From Candidatus Omnitrophota bacterium (GTDB lineage Bacteria; Omnitrophota; Koll11; Gygaellales; Profunditerraquicolaceae), in assembly GCA_028712045.1 (NCBI GenBank), contig JAQTRA010000066.1, forward strand, positions 1 to 5,509: DNA of 5,509 bases, given 5' to 3'. Of the stretch, positions 1-5,133 are shown one piece after another; the stretch's first letter is position 1, and every line of letters begins with the position of its first letter. The position numbers were made by a program, and so were the translations under genes. The notes under the pieces are model-generated. The model was not told the origin of the DNA, did not search any database, and saw only the letters and a list, made by a program, of their open reading frames with translations.

Positions 1-451
1 GGGTACGCGTAATCCGGTCATATTCAATTTCCGGAAAAATAATCTGTTCGCTTAATCCTAAAGTATAGTTAAATCCCTGATCAAAAGAATCCGCAGATAC
101 GCCGCGGAAATCACGGATACGCGGTAAGGCGATATTAATCAAGCGATCCATAAACTCATACATCATTGCTTTTCTCAAAGTTACCTTAGCCCCGATTGCC
201 TGGCCATCCCGGATCTTAAAATTAGCTATAGCTTTTTTTGAACGGCGGATTAAAGGTTTTTGCCCGGTAATCGCGGCTAACTCTTCCACAGCCCTTTCTA
301 AAATCTTAATATCCTGGGCACCCTCGCCAATACCCATATTTACCACTATCTTACTCACCGAAGGCACAGCCATACGGTTTTTAAATTTAAAATCCTGTAC
401 CAGTGAAGGCGCAATTTCATTACGGTATTTTTCTAATAGTCTGGGTATCAT
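1..451 (-). CDS. rplE: 50S ribosomal protein L5, 3' end cut by the window edge
   Basis: L5 binds 5S rRNA in the central protuberance of the large subunit and contacts the P-site tRNA and S13 across the subunit bridge. Translating from ATG at 451 gives 150 residues that run open to the window edge; the family is about 180 residues, so roughly the last 30 are missing. The start reads [13 protein letters not shown]. The family hallmarks are [12 protein letters not shown] (about residues 36-47), [18 protein letters not shown] (61-78) and the region DFRGVS...[20 protein letters not shown] (114-145). The start is 2 bases after the L24 stop. Its binding site AGAGGT lies at 461-466, inside the L24 coding end, 9 bases from the ATG. 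In E. coli the spc operon is repressed by S8 binding near the rplX-rplE junction. I see no clear hairpin of that kind here, though this was judged by eye. The identity is certain; only the C-terminus is unknown. Confidence 0.97.
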   Translation of the reverse strand, partial: MIPRLLEKYRNEIAPSLVQDFKFKNRMAVPSVSKIVVNMGIGEGAQDIKILERAVEELAAITGQKPLIRRSKKAIANFKIRDGQAIGAKVTLRKAMMYEFMDRLINIALPRIRDFRGVSADSFDQGFNYTLGLSEQIIFPEIEYDRITRT

Positions 452-453
452 TT

Positions 454-765
454 TTAAATTACCTCTTTACAAGCTTTACAAAATCTTGATTTTGTGCCAT
501 CCTTTTGGGTCATTATTCCCACCCGTGATGGCTTAGAACAGCTCTTACAAACAATCATCAAATTCGATATACTCACCGGCATCTCAATAGAAACGATACC
601 GCCTTTTTGATCCTGACGGCTCTGGCGCTTATGTTTCTTAGCTAAATTTAAACCCTCTACCAAAACACGTTTAGAGCTTTGATTAACATTGAGTACTTTA
701 CCTTTTTTCCCCTTATCCTTGCCCGCGATTATCTGAACCATATCATCCTTCTTGATTTTTTGCAT
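454..765 (-). CDS. rplX: 50S ribosomal protein L24, zinc-ribbon form
   Basis: L24 is an assembly-initiator protein that binds 23S rRNA domain I and ends up near the tunnel exit. The 103-residue product is the usual bacterial size. An N-terminal KOW-type segment, [18 protein letters not shown], covers residues 7-24. It is followed by the basic NLAKKHKR (40-47), [16 protein letters not shown] (55-70) and a C-terminal pair of CxxC motifs: C73-x2-C76 and C96-x2-C99, with RVGI between them. Four cysteines in this spacing are expected to bind one zinc ion; many bacterial L24 proteins keep them, whereas E. coli does not. The ATG at 765 shares one base with the L14 stop (TAATG), and GAGG at 773-776 sits 7 bases upstream, inside L14. 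The last codons of this gene (Lys-Glu-Val-Ile-stop) in turn supply the binding site for L5. Confidence 0.98.
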   Translation of the reverse strand: MQKIKKDDMVQIIAGKDKGKKGKVLNVNQSSKRVLVEGLNLAKKHKRQSRQDQKGGIVSIEMPVSISNLMIVCKSCSKPSRVGIMTQKDGTKSRFCKACKEVI

Positions 766-1133
766 TAGATTACCTCAGGGGCTAAAGAAATTATTTTATT
801 AAACTTTTTATCCCTTAATTCACGAGCTACCGGCCCAAAAACACGCGTTCCTCTGGGGTTAAGCTGGGCATCAATCAACACTACAGCATTACGGTCAAAA
901 CGCAATATCGAGCCATCTGCCCTGCGAATGGCATGCCTGGTGCGCACAATTACAGCTTTAGATTTTTCGCCTTTTTTAACTGTGGCATTCGGAGAGGATT
1001 CTTTAATATTCACATTGATAACATCTCCGATTTCAGCATTGAATGTACCCATTCTGTTGAGTACGCAAATTAAAGAAGCCTTACGCGCCCCAGTATTATC
1101 GGCCACATCAAGAATAGAACGCAATTGTAACAT
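765..1133 (-). CDS. rplN: 50S ribosomal protein L14
   Basis: L14 binds 23S rRNA next to L19 and L3 and forms an intersubunit bridge with 16S rRNA; it is also the docking site of the silencing factor RsfS in other bacteria. The 122-residue length is the family norm. VADNTGARKA (10-19), GDVINVNIKE (36-45), VKKGEKSKAVIVRT (52-65) and GTRVFGPVARELR (95-107) are the conserved blocks. The usual Gly-Gly after the Val-Leu near residue 25 reads Asn-Arg (VLNRMG), a small departure. The ATG follows the S17 TAA with no spacer. It is preceded by GAGGAG at 1143-1148, which lies in the S17 coding end. In E. coli this is the first gene of the spc operon and has its own promoter upstream; here there is no intergenic room for one, so it is probably transcribed with the S10 genes. 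Confidence 0.98.
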   Translation of the reverse strand: MLQLRSILDVADNTGARKASLICVLNRMGTFNAEIGDVINVNIKESSPNATVKKGEKSKAVIVRTRHAIRRADGSILRFDRNAVVLIDAQLNPRGTRVFGPVARELRDKKFNKIISLAPEVI

Positions 1134-1415
1134 TTAAACTATCTCCTCAGGTTTAATCACCTGTGTATCTAGGGCTTTCTTAATGATTTCTTTGACAATA
1201 AAATGTTTATCTTTAGATAACGGCCTGGTTTCAACTATGCGGACAATATCTCCCAGCTTAGCTGTACCTAATTCATCATGCGCTTTAAATTTATTATGCA
1301 ATTTGACAATCTTGGAATATTTTGCATGGCGGGTTAAATGCATAGTTTTTACCACCACGGTTTTCTTCATCTTATCGCTGACGACCACACCTGTAAATTC
1401 TTTTTGCTTACCCAT
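1134..1415 (-). CDS. rpsQ: 30S ribosomal protein S17
   Basis: S17 is a primary 16S rRNA binding protein with an OB fold, needed early in assembly of the 30S body. The 93-residue product starts MGKQKEFTGVVVSDKMKKTV (1-20) and carries the family signature GDIVRIVETRPLSKDK (55-70). Its basic middle, HLTRHAKYSKIVK (26-38), is the usual rRNA-contact loop. The C-terminal tail (about residues 80-93) is a little longer than in E. coli (84 residues in all). It ends Pro-Glu-Glu-Ile-Val, and those codons contain the GAGGAG that serves L14. The ATG lies one base after the L29 stop (TAAGATG). The upstream sequence is purine-rich (GAGAAGAAAGA) but has no classic GGAGG-like core, so initiation may depend on coupling to L29. 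Confidence 0.98.
   Translation of the reverse strand: MGKQKEFTGVVVSDKMKKTVVVKTMHLTRHAKYSKIVKLHNKFKAHDELGTAKLGDIVRIVETRPLSKDKHFIVKEIIKKALDTQVIKPEEIV
1143..1148 (-). promoter_or_regulatory. ribosome binding site of L14
   Basis: GAGGAG on the minus strand within the Pro-Glu-Glu-Ile-Val end of S17, 9 bases before ATG 1133. It is one of the strongest sites in the window, and marks the point where the S10 and spc gene sets join. Confidence 0.85.
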
Positions 1416-1416
1416 C

Positions 1417-1608
1417 TTATTTATCTTTCTTCTCGTTTAAGATTGTCCTGATCCGCGCAATATCCTTTTTAATCAGGGCAAACTTATGCGGCTTCTCAAC
1501 GCTTCCGGTATAACGCTGTATATTTAATTTAGAAAGCTCTTCCTGTAAAACTTTTTCTTTCAGCAATAGCTCTTCTTTTGACTGATTTCTTAGCTCAAGT
1601 GGTTTCAT
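1417..1608 (-). CDS. rpmC: 50S ribosomal protein L29
   Basis: L29 is a small two-helix protein beside L23 at the tunnel exit, where nascent-chain factors dock. From ATG at 1608 it is 63 residues, the same length as E. coli L29. It reads MKPLELRNQSKEEL (1-14), then a helix KEKVLQEELSKLNIQRYTG (17-35) and a second helix KDIARIRTILNEK (48-60). The frame stays open upstream to another ATG at 1632, but that would add eight residues (MLPGCINN) and overlap the end of L16. The family start at Met-Lys-Pro-Leu-Glu is preferred because it also lies one base after the L16 stop, like most junctions here, and has AGGGTG about 10 bases upstream. The helices are charged, as in other L29 proteins. Confidence 0.96.
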   Translation of the reverse strand: MKPLELRNQSKEELLLKEKVLQEELSKLNIQRYTGSVEKPHKFALIKKDIARIRTILNEKKDK

Positions 1609-1609
1609 A

Positions 1610-2026
1610 TTATTTATGCACCCTGGTAACAAACTTTGTCCGTAACGGCATTTTATAGGCTGCTAAACGAAAGCAAGCTTTAGCATACTCTTCCGGAACT
1701 CCGCCTAACTCAAAAAGTATACGCCCTCTTTTAACTACCGCCACCCAATGATCCAGATCGCCTTTACCCTTACCCATACGTACTTCGGCTGGTTTTTTAG
1801 TTATAGATTTATCCGGAAAAATCCTGATCCAGAGTTTGCCGCCTTTATGTAACTGACGTGCCAGAATAACACGCACGGACTCAATCTGAGTATTTTTAAT
1901 CCATCCATTTTCCAGGACCTTTAAACCAAATTCTCCAAAAGCTAAAGTTGCTCCGGTAGTTGCCAATCCGCGCCTTTGGCCTCTTTGTAATTTACGATAT
2001 TTAACCCGCTTGGGCATTAAAACCAT
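1610..2026 (-). CDS. rplP: 50S ribosomal protein L16
   Basis: L16 organises the A-site region of the large subunit and binds late in assembly, close to the peptidyl-transferase centre. The 138-residue product (E. coli 136) has [16 protein letters not shown] (5-20), [14 protein letters not shown] (30-43), [18 protein letters not shown] (62-79) and the hallmark RMGKGKG (83-89), followed by [17 protein letters not shown] (94-110). Arg83 corresponds to the arginine that is hydroxylated by YcfD in E. coli; whether that happens here cannot be seen. The first ATG (2026) is favoured over the Met at residue 4, because AGGAG at 2036-2040 sits 9 bases from the former and 18 from the latter. This is the only gene in the window whose binding site lies in a real spacer rather than in the preceding gene. 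Confidence 0.97.
   Translation of the reverse strand: MVLMPKRVKYRKLQRGQRRGLATTGATLAFGEFGLKVLENGWIKNTQIESVRVILARQLHKGGKLWIRIFPDKSITKKPAEVRMGKGKGDLDHWVAVVKRGRILFELGGVPEEYAKACFRLAAYKMPLRTKFVTRVHK
1619..1624 (-). promoter_or_regulatory. probable ribosome binding site of L29
   Basis: AGGGTG on the minus strand, in the last codons of L16, 10 bases before ATG 1608. Together with family alignment it favours the 63-residue form of L29. Confidence 0.6.
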
Positions 2027-2035
2027 GCTTAAATA

Positions 2036-2040
2036 CTCCT
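2036..2040 (-). promoter_or_regulatory. ribosome binding site of L16
   Basis: On the minus strand the 17-base spacer between S3 and L16 contains AGGAG, 9 bases before ATG 2026. It decides the start: the alternative Met three codons later would be 18 bases away. It is the only Shine-Dalgarno site in the window lying outside a coding region. Confidence 0.85.
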
Positions 2041-2043
2041 AAT

Positions 2044-2751
2044 TTATCGAGCAGGCCGGAAAGATTCTCTCGGTCCCTGTTGTTGCTGGCTTACGCTTTT
2101 TACTTCTTCCTGAATAAATTGCTTGCCTAAAATATCGCCTTTATAAATCCAAACTTTAACTCCGATCAATCCATAAGTAGTCAGTGCTTCGGCAAAACCA
2201 TAATCAATATCAGCACGCAATGTTTGTAAGGGAACCTTACCGACTTTATAAGTTTCCTTGCGGCTCATCTCTGCGCCGTTAAGCCTGCCTGAACAGCTCA
2301 CCCGGATACCTTTTACGCCGGAAGCAACCGATTGCTCCATTGCTCTTTTTACCGCGCGGCGGAAAGCAATACGCTTCTCCTGCTGCAAAGCAATATTTTC
2401 CGCCACTAACTGGGCATCCCAAGCAGGATTGTTCACTTCCTGGATATCAATTGAAATTTCATTCTTAACTAAACTGTTTAAATCCGCGCGTAACCGTTCA
2501 ATATCAGCACCATGCCTGCCGATGATAATACCTGGACGGGCAGAAAATATGCGCACCCGGATCTTTTGGGCTAATCTTTCCACGATAATTTTTGAGATCG
2601 CTGCCTGCTTAAATTTACTTTTTATAAATTTACGGATCTTAAAATCCTGTTGAATAAACAACGGGAAATCTTTGCCCTTGGCAAACCAACGCGAGTGCCA
2701 CTGCCTGATAAAACCAATCCTTAATATTAAAGGGCTTACCTTATGTCCCAT
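2044..2751 (-). CDS. rpsC: 30S ribosomal protein S3
   Basis: S3 sits in the 30S head at the mRNA entry channel, where with S4 and S5 it takes part in unwinding mRNA. The 235-residue product (E. coli 233) opens MGHKVSPLILRIG (1-13). It has a type 2 KH domain around residues 38-108, whose GxxG loop reads GRHG (78-81) within RPGIIIGRHG. The C-terminal domain has SCSGRLNGAEMSRKETY (152-168), VPLQTLRADIDYG (173-185) and TTYGLIGVKVWIYKGDILG (191-209), all standard. The tail, after about residue 210, is Gln-rich (QQQQ) and basic and looks disordered. The ATG is 3 bases after the L22 stop. A strong site, AGAGGGGAG (2760-2768), is encoded by the Lys-Arg-Gly-Ala end of L22. Confidence 0.98.
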   Translation of the reverse strand: MGHKVSPLILRIGFIRQWHSRWFAKGKDFPLFIQQDFKIRKFIKSKFKQAAISKIIVERLAQKIRVRIFSARPGIIIGRHGADIERLRADLNSLVKNEISIDIQEVNNPAWDAQLVAENIALQQEKRIAFRRAVKRAMEQSVASGVKGIRVSCSGRLNGAEMSRKETYKVGKVPLQTLRADIDYGFAEALTTYGLIGVKVWIYKGDILGKQFIQEEVKSVSQQQQGPRESFRPAR

Positions 2752-2754
2752 GAA

Positions 2755-3093
2755 TTATGCTCCCCTCTTTAAATCTAACTCAATTTTTATATGTACCGTA
2801 CGTTTACGAATTGATGCCGCCCGGCCAAATGCCGCAGCTTTAAATCTTTTCCAAACCGGCCCCGGGTTAGCCACAATTTTAGAAACATATAGCTTATCCG
2901 CCTGGAAACCCTTTATTTTAGCATTAGCAATCGCGGATTTCAATATTTTTATTAAATACTCCTTCGGCCTTTTATCCACCGTACGTAAAATCGCCTCAGC
3001 GATTAAAGCGTCTTTACCGCGAATCAAATCTAGAACCAGGCGGACTTTACTCGGAGATAATCTTAAAAATTTTCCTTCAGCATGTGCGATCAT
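2755..3093 (-). CDS. rplV: 50S ribosomal protein L22
   Basis: L22 contacts all 23S rRNA domains, and its long beta hairpin lines the peptide exit tunnel opposite L4. From ATG at 3093 it is 112 residues (E. coli 110), starting MIAHAEGKFLRLSPSKVRLV, with DLIRGKDA (22-29), LKSAIANAKIKG (51-62) and LYVSKIVANPGPVWKR (68-83). The frame continues upstream to an ATG at 3162, but those 23 extra residues are encoded over the end of S19 and are not family sequence. The chosen start lies one base after the S19 stop and has GGAGAAG at 3101-3107. The hairpin tip reads KRFKAAAFGRAASIRKRT (82-99). Where E. coli has Pro87-Arg88 and most relatives have a similar Pro-Arg-Ala, this protein has three alanines, an unusual tip. 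Confidence 0.96.
   Translation of the reverse strand: MIAHAEGKFLRLSPSKVRLVLDLIRGKDALIAEAILRTVDKRPKEYLIKILKSAIANAKIKGFQADKLYVSKIVANPGPVWKRFKAAAFGRAASIRKRTVHIKIELDLKRGA
2760..2768 (-). promoter_or_regulatory. ribosome binding site of S3
   Basis: AGAGGGGAG on the minus strand, within the Lys-Arg-Gly-Ala end of L22, 8 bases before ATG 2751. It is a long purine stretch matching the 16S rRNA tail with one offset base, and suggests strong initiation of S3. Confidence 0.8.
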
Positions 3094-3094
3094 T

Positions 3095-3382
3095 TTATGT
3101 CTTCTCCAGCGCTTTCTTAGCCTTAATACCGCCATGTTTCCTGAATATTCTCGAAGGCGCAAATTCGCCTAATTTATGGCCAACCATATTTTCCGTAACA
3201 AAAACTGGAATATGCCTTTTACCATCATAAACCGCAAAAGTAAGTCCGACGAAATCCGGGATAACTGTAGAGCGGCGGCTCCAGGTTTTAATCGCCTGAC
3301 GCAACCCAAGCTGAGTCTGTTTTTTAATCTTCCTTAATAAACTTTCCTCAACGTACGGACCTTTTTTTAATGAGCGTGGCAT
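3095..3382 (-). CDS. rpsS: 30S ribosomal protein S19
   Basis: S19 binds 16S rRNA in the 30S head with S13 and forms part of the contact with the large subunit and the A-site tRNA side. The 95-residue product (E. coli 92) is highly conserved: [19 protein letters not shown] (1-19), [20 protein letters not shown] (33-52), [20 protein letters not shown] (53-72) and [13 protein letters not shown] (73-85). The ATG is one base after the L2 stop (TAATATG). AAGGAA (3391-3396), formed by the basic Lys-Arg-Arg-Lys-Pro end of L2, is the likely ribosome binding site. The end of the gene encodes the GGAGAAG used by L22. Nothing in the sequence is out of the ordinary. Confidence 0.98.
   Translation of the reverse strand: MPRSLKKGPYVEESLLRKIKKQTQLGLRQAIKTWSRRSTVIPDFVGLTFAVYDGKRHIPVFVTENMVGHKLGEFAPSRIFRKHGGIKAKKALEKT
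3101..3107 (-). promoter_or_regulatory. ribosome binding site of L22
   Basis: GGAGAAG on the minus strand, inside the last codons of S19. Its GGAG core is about 10 bases before ATG 3093. It supports the short L22 start over the longer open frame from 3162. Confidence 0.8.
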
Positions 3383-3383
3383 A

Positions 3384-4220
3384 TTATGGTTTCCTTCTCT
3401 TTACGATAAACTTGTTAGAATATTTATTACGATTCCTGGTGCGATATCCTTTAGTCGGCTTGCCCCAAGGCGTAACTGGATGCGGATTACCCTGACCGGA
3501 TTTTCCTTCGCCACCACCATGTGGATGGTCAACCGGATTCATTACCACGCCTCTGACTGAAGGTCTGATTCCCAGCCAACGGCTTTTCCCGGCTTTACCT
3601 AAAGTGATCGCCTCATGGTCAATATTACCAATCTGGCCGATAGTGGCATGGCAATCTAAACTTATTAATCTTACTTCTCCGGATGGTAAACGCACATGGG
3701 CAAATTCACTTTCTTTAGCCATAATCTGCGCGCTGGTTCCGGCACCCCGGACTATCTGGCCGCCCTTACCTTTGAATAATTCAATATTATGGATTAAAGT
3801 TCCCGATGGAATATTGCGCAAAAGCAGGCAATTACCCACATTAATCTCAATGTCCTTCTGATTGCTGGAAACGATAATATCATTTACATTCAGCCCCACG
3901 GGAGCCACAATATATCTTTTTTCTTTATCCGGATATTCAACTAAAGCAATCCTGGCTGACCGGTTAGGATCATACTCAATAGCCATAACCTTAGCGGGTT
4001 GGTCATAAATATTACGTTTAAAATCAATTATCCGCAACATCCGCTTATGGCCGCCACCGATATGCCGGGTAGTGATCCGGCCATGCGCATTCCTGCCTCC
4101 GGTTTTTTTAAGCGGCATCAGCAATGAACGCTCAGGTTTATTTTTAGTAATTTCTTTAAAATCCGGGCCACTCATATGCCTGCGGCTCGGTGTAGTTGGT
4201 TTAAATTTAATAATGCCCAT
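3384..4220 (-). CDS. rplB: 50S ribosomal protein L2
   Basis: L2 is one of the most conserved ribosomal proteins; it lies close to the peptidyl-transferase centre, is needed for subunit association and forms a bridge to the 30S subunit. The 278-residue product (E. coli 273) has [10 protein letters not shown] (7-16), an N-terminal part ending [20 protein letters not shown] (41-60), an OB-fold segment with [19 protein letters not shown] (80-98) and an SH3-like segment with [14 protein letters not shown] (157-170). The signature [13 protein letters not shown] occupies residues 228-240, and His232 corresponds to E. coli His229. The following loop, [18 protein letters not shown] (241-258), is the family sequence, and the tail is basic. 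The ATG lies one base after the L23 stop. Its binding site, GAGG at 4230-4233, is embedded in the L23 Glu-Val-Val end. Confidence 0.99.
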   Translation of the reverse strand: MGIIKFKPTTPSRRHMSGPDFKEITKNKPERSLLMPLKKTGGRNAHGRITTRHIGGGHKRMLRIIDFKRNIYDQPAKVMAIEYDPNRSARIALVEYPDKEKRYIVAPVGLNVNDIIVSSNQKDIEINVGNCLLLRNIPSGTLIHNIELFKGKGGQIVRGAGTSAQIMAKESEFAHVRLPSGEVRLISLDCHATIGQIGNIDHEAITLGKAGKSRWLGIRPSVRGVVMNPVDHPHGGGEGKSGQGNPHPVTPWGKPTKGYRTRNRNKYSNKFIVKRRKP

Positions 4221-4221
4221 C

Positions 4222-4488
4222 TTAGACTACCTCAATTTTCTGGCCAGCAACTAAAGTTACTACGGCTTTTTTAGTATCCGCAGAGCGGCCTAATTGATGC
4301 CTGACTCTCTTAAGCTTGCCCATGGAAACAAAAGTATTAACATTCTTTACCTTTACTTTATAAGCTAACTCAACTGCTTTTTTAATCTGGATCTTATTGG
4401 CAGAATTAATTACCAGAAACAAATATTTGTTCTGCGGCTGATAACTTGTAGATTTTTCCGTAGTTAAAAGGGCTTTAATTATATTCAT
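4222..4488 (-). CDS. rplW: 50S ribosomal protein L23
   Basis: L23 sits at the tunnel exit and is the docking site for trigger factor and the signal recognition particle. The 88-residue product is a little shorter than E. coli L23 (100), mostly at both ends. It has [20 protein letters not shown] (7-26), [20 protein letters not shown] (33-52) and [20 protein letters not shown] (57-76), the last being the loop reaching toward the tunnel. Glu11, in Thr-Glu-Lys, aligns with E. coli Glu18, the residue trigger factor binds, so the docking surface looks intact. The ATG shares one base with the L4 stop (TAATG), and GAGG at 4497-4500 sits 8 bases upstream. The C-terminus Lys-Ile-Glu-Val-Val provides the L2 ribosome binding site. 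Confidence 0.98.
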   Translation of the reverse strand: MNIIKALLTTEKSTSYQPQNKYLFLVINSANKIQIKKAVELAYKVKVKNVNTFVSMGKLKRVRHQLGRSADTKKAVVTLVAGQKIEVV

Positions 4489-5132
4489 TACTTTAACCTC
4501 TTGATTAAATCCGCTAAGCCGGCTTTAGTAATCAGCAGCTTATTATTATTCATCACTTCATAAACATGCGTATCGGTTGCCAGGTTGACGCTAAGGAAAC
4601 TAATATTTTTTAAAGCAATTTTTAATTTACTGTCTACCTTGTCCGTTATAAATAAAACTTTATTTTCTTTTTTAGATTTCAAAGAAGTTAATTTAAGATT
4701 AGCTAATATTTTTACCGCTAATTTTGTCTTCGGCTCGGCTACTTTAAATTCATCTAAGATAATTAAGTTATCTTCTTTGGCTTTGGCATTTAAACTTGTC
4801 TTTAAAGCCAGCGACTTGATTTTCTGCGGAATATCATAAGAAAAATCCCTAGGATGCGGGCCAAAGACTACGCCACCATGCCGCCAAAGAGGAGATCTGG
4901 TGGAACCTACGCGGGCGCGGCCGGTTCCCTTCTGCTTCCAGGGTTTCTTACCACCGCCGGAAACTTCTCCGCGGGTTTTAGTCGAGGCTAATCCTTTTCT
5001 CTGATTAGCCCGGTAAGATTCAATTGCCTGATAAAGGCATGCCGTATTCTGAATTCCGTCAAAAACAGAAGCATCCAGTTCTATTTTTTCAATTTCTTTG
5101 CCTTCGCTATTATATACCGGTAAAGTAAACAT
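4488..5132 (-). CDS. rplD: 50S ribosomal protein L4
   Basis: L4 has a globular domain on the ribosome surface and a long loop that reaches the tunnel constriction next to L22. In E. coli it also represses its own S10 operon through the leader RNA. The 214-residue product (E. coli 201) opens MFTLPVYNSEGKEIEKIEL. The extended loop, about residues 44-95, holds STKTRGEVSGGGKKPW (50-65), KQKGTGRARVGS (66-77) and PLWRHGGVVFGPHPRDFSY (81-99). The Lys at 63, equivalent to the E. coli position altered in macrolide resistance, is the usual lysine. The C-terminal half is Lys-rich and less conserved, as usual. The start is one base after the L3 stop, but no clear Shine-Dalgarno core precedes it, only GTGG and an A-rich run. 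Whether it regulates this cluster cannot be judged, since the leader is outside the window. Confidence 0.98.
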   Translation of the reverse strand: MFTLPVYNSEGKEIEKIELDASVFDGIQNTACLYQAIESYRANQRKGLASTKTRGEVSGGGKKPWKQKGTGRARVGSTRSPLWRHGGVVFGPHPRDFSYDIPQKIKSLALKTSLNAKAKEDNLIILDEFKVAEPKTKLAVKILANLKLTSLKSKKENKVLFITDKVDSKLKIALKNISFLSVNLATDTHVYEVMNNNKLLITKAGLADLIKRLK

Positions 5133-5133
5133 A

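Noticed and set aside
449..470. Possible S8 repressor site at the L24-L5 junction
   Set aside because: E. coli has an S8-binding hairpin here, but the two-base gap and the flanking A-rich sequence show no matching stem by eye.
1609..1632. Longer L29 starting at 1632
   Set aside because: The extra eight residues overlap L16 and are not part of the family N-terminus; the start at 1608 gives the standard 63 residues.
2258..2653. 131-residue plus-strand open frame inside S3
   Set aside because: Antisense shadow of S3, with a composition typical of reverse reading and no family resemblance. The other plus-strand frames (928-1137, 1183-1440, 3604-3861, 4072-4254, 4585-4839) fail for the same reason.
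3094..3162. Longer L22 starting at 3162
   Set aside because: The extra 23 residues overlap the S19 coding end, do not match the L22 family, and a better start with a GGAG site exists at 3093.
2672..3172. 166-residue plus-strand open frame opposite S3 and L22
   Set aside because: It lies antisense to two certain ribosomal genes, spans their junction, has no recognisable family sequence and has no ribosome binding site context. It is a shadow of the minus-strand coding.
2797..3357. CGTACG palindrome occurring three times (2797, 2980, 3352)
   Set aside because: Six-base palindromes recur by chance; each lies in ordinary coding sequence of L22 or S19 with no shared flanking structure.
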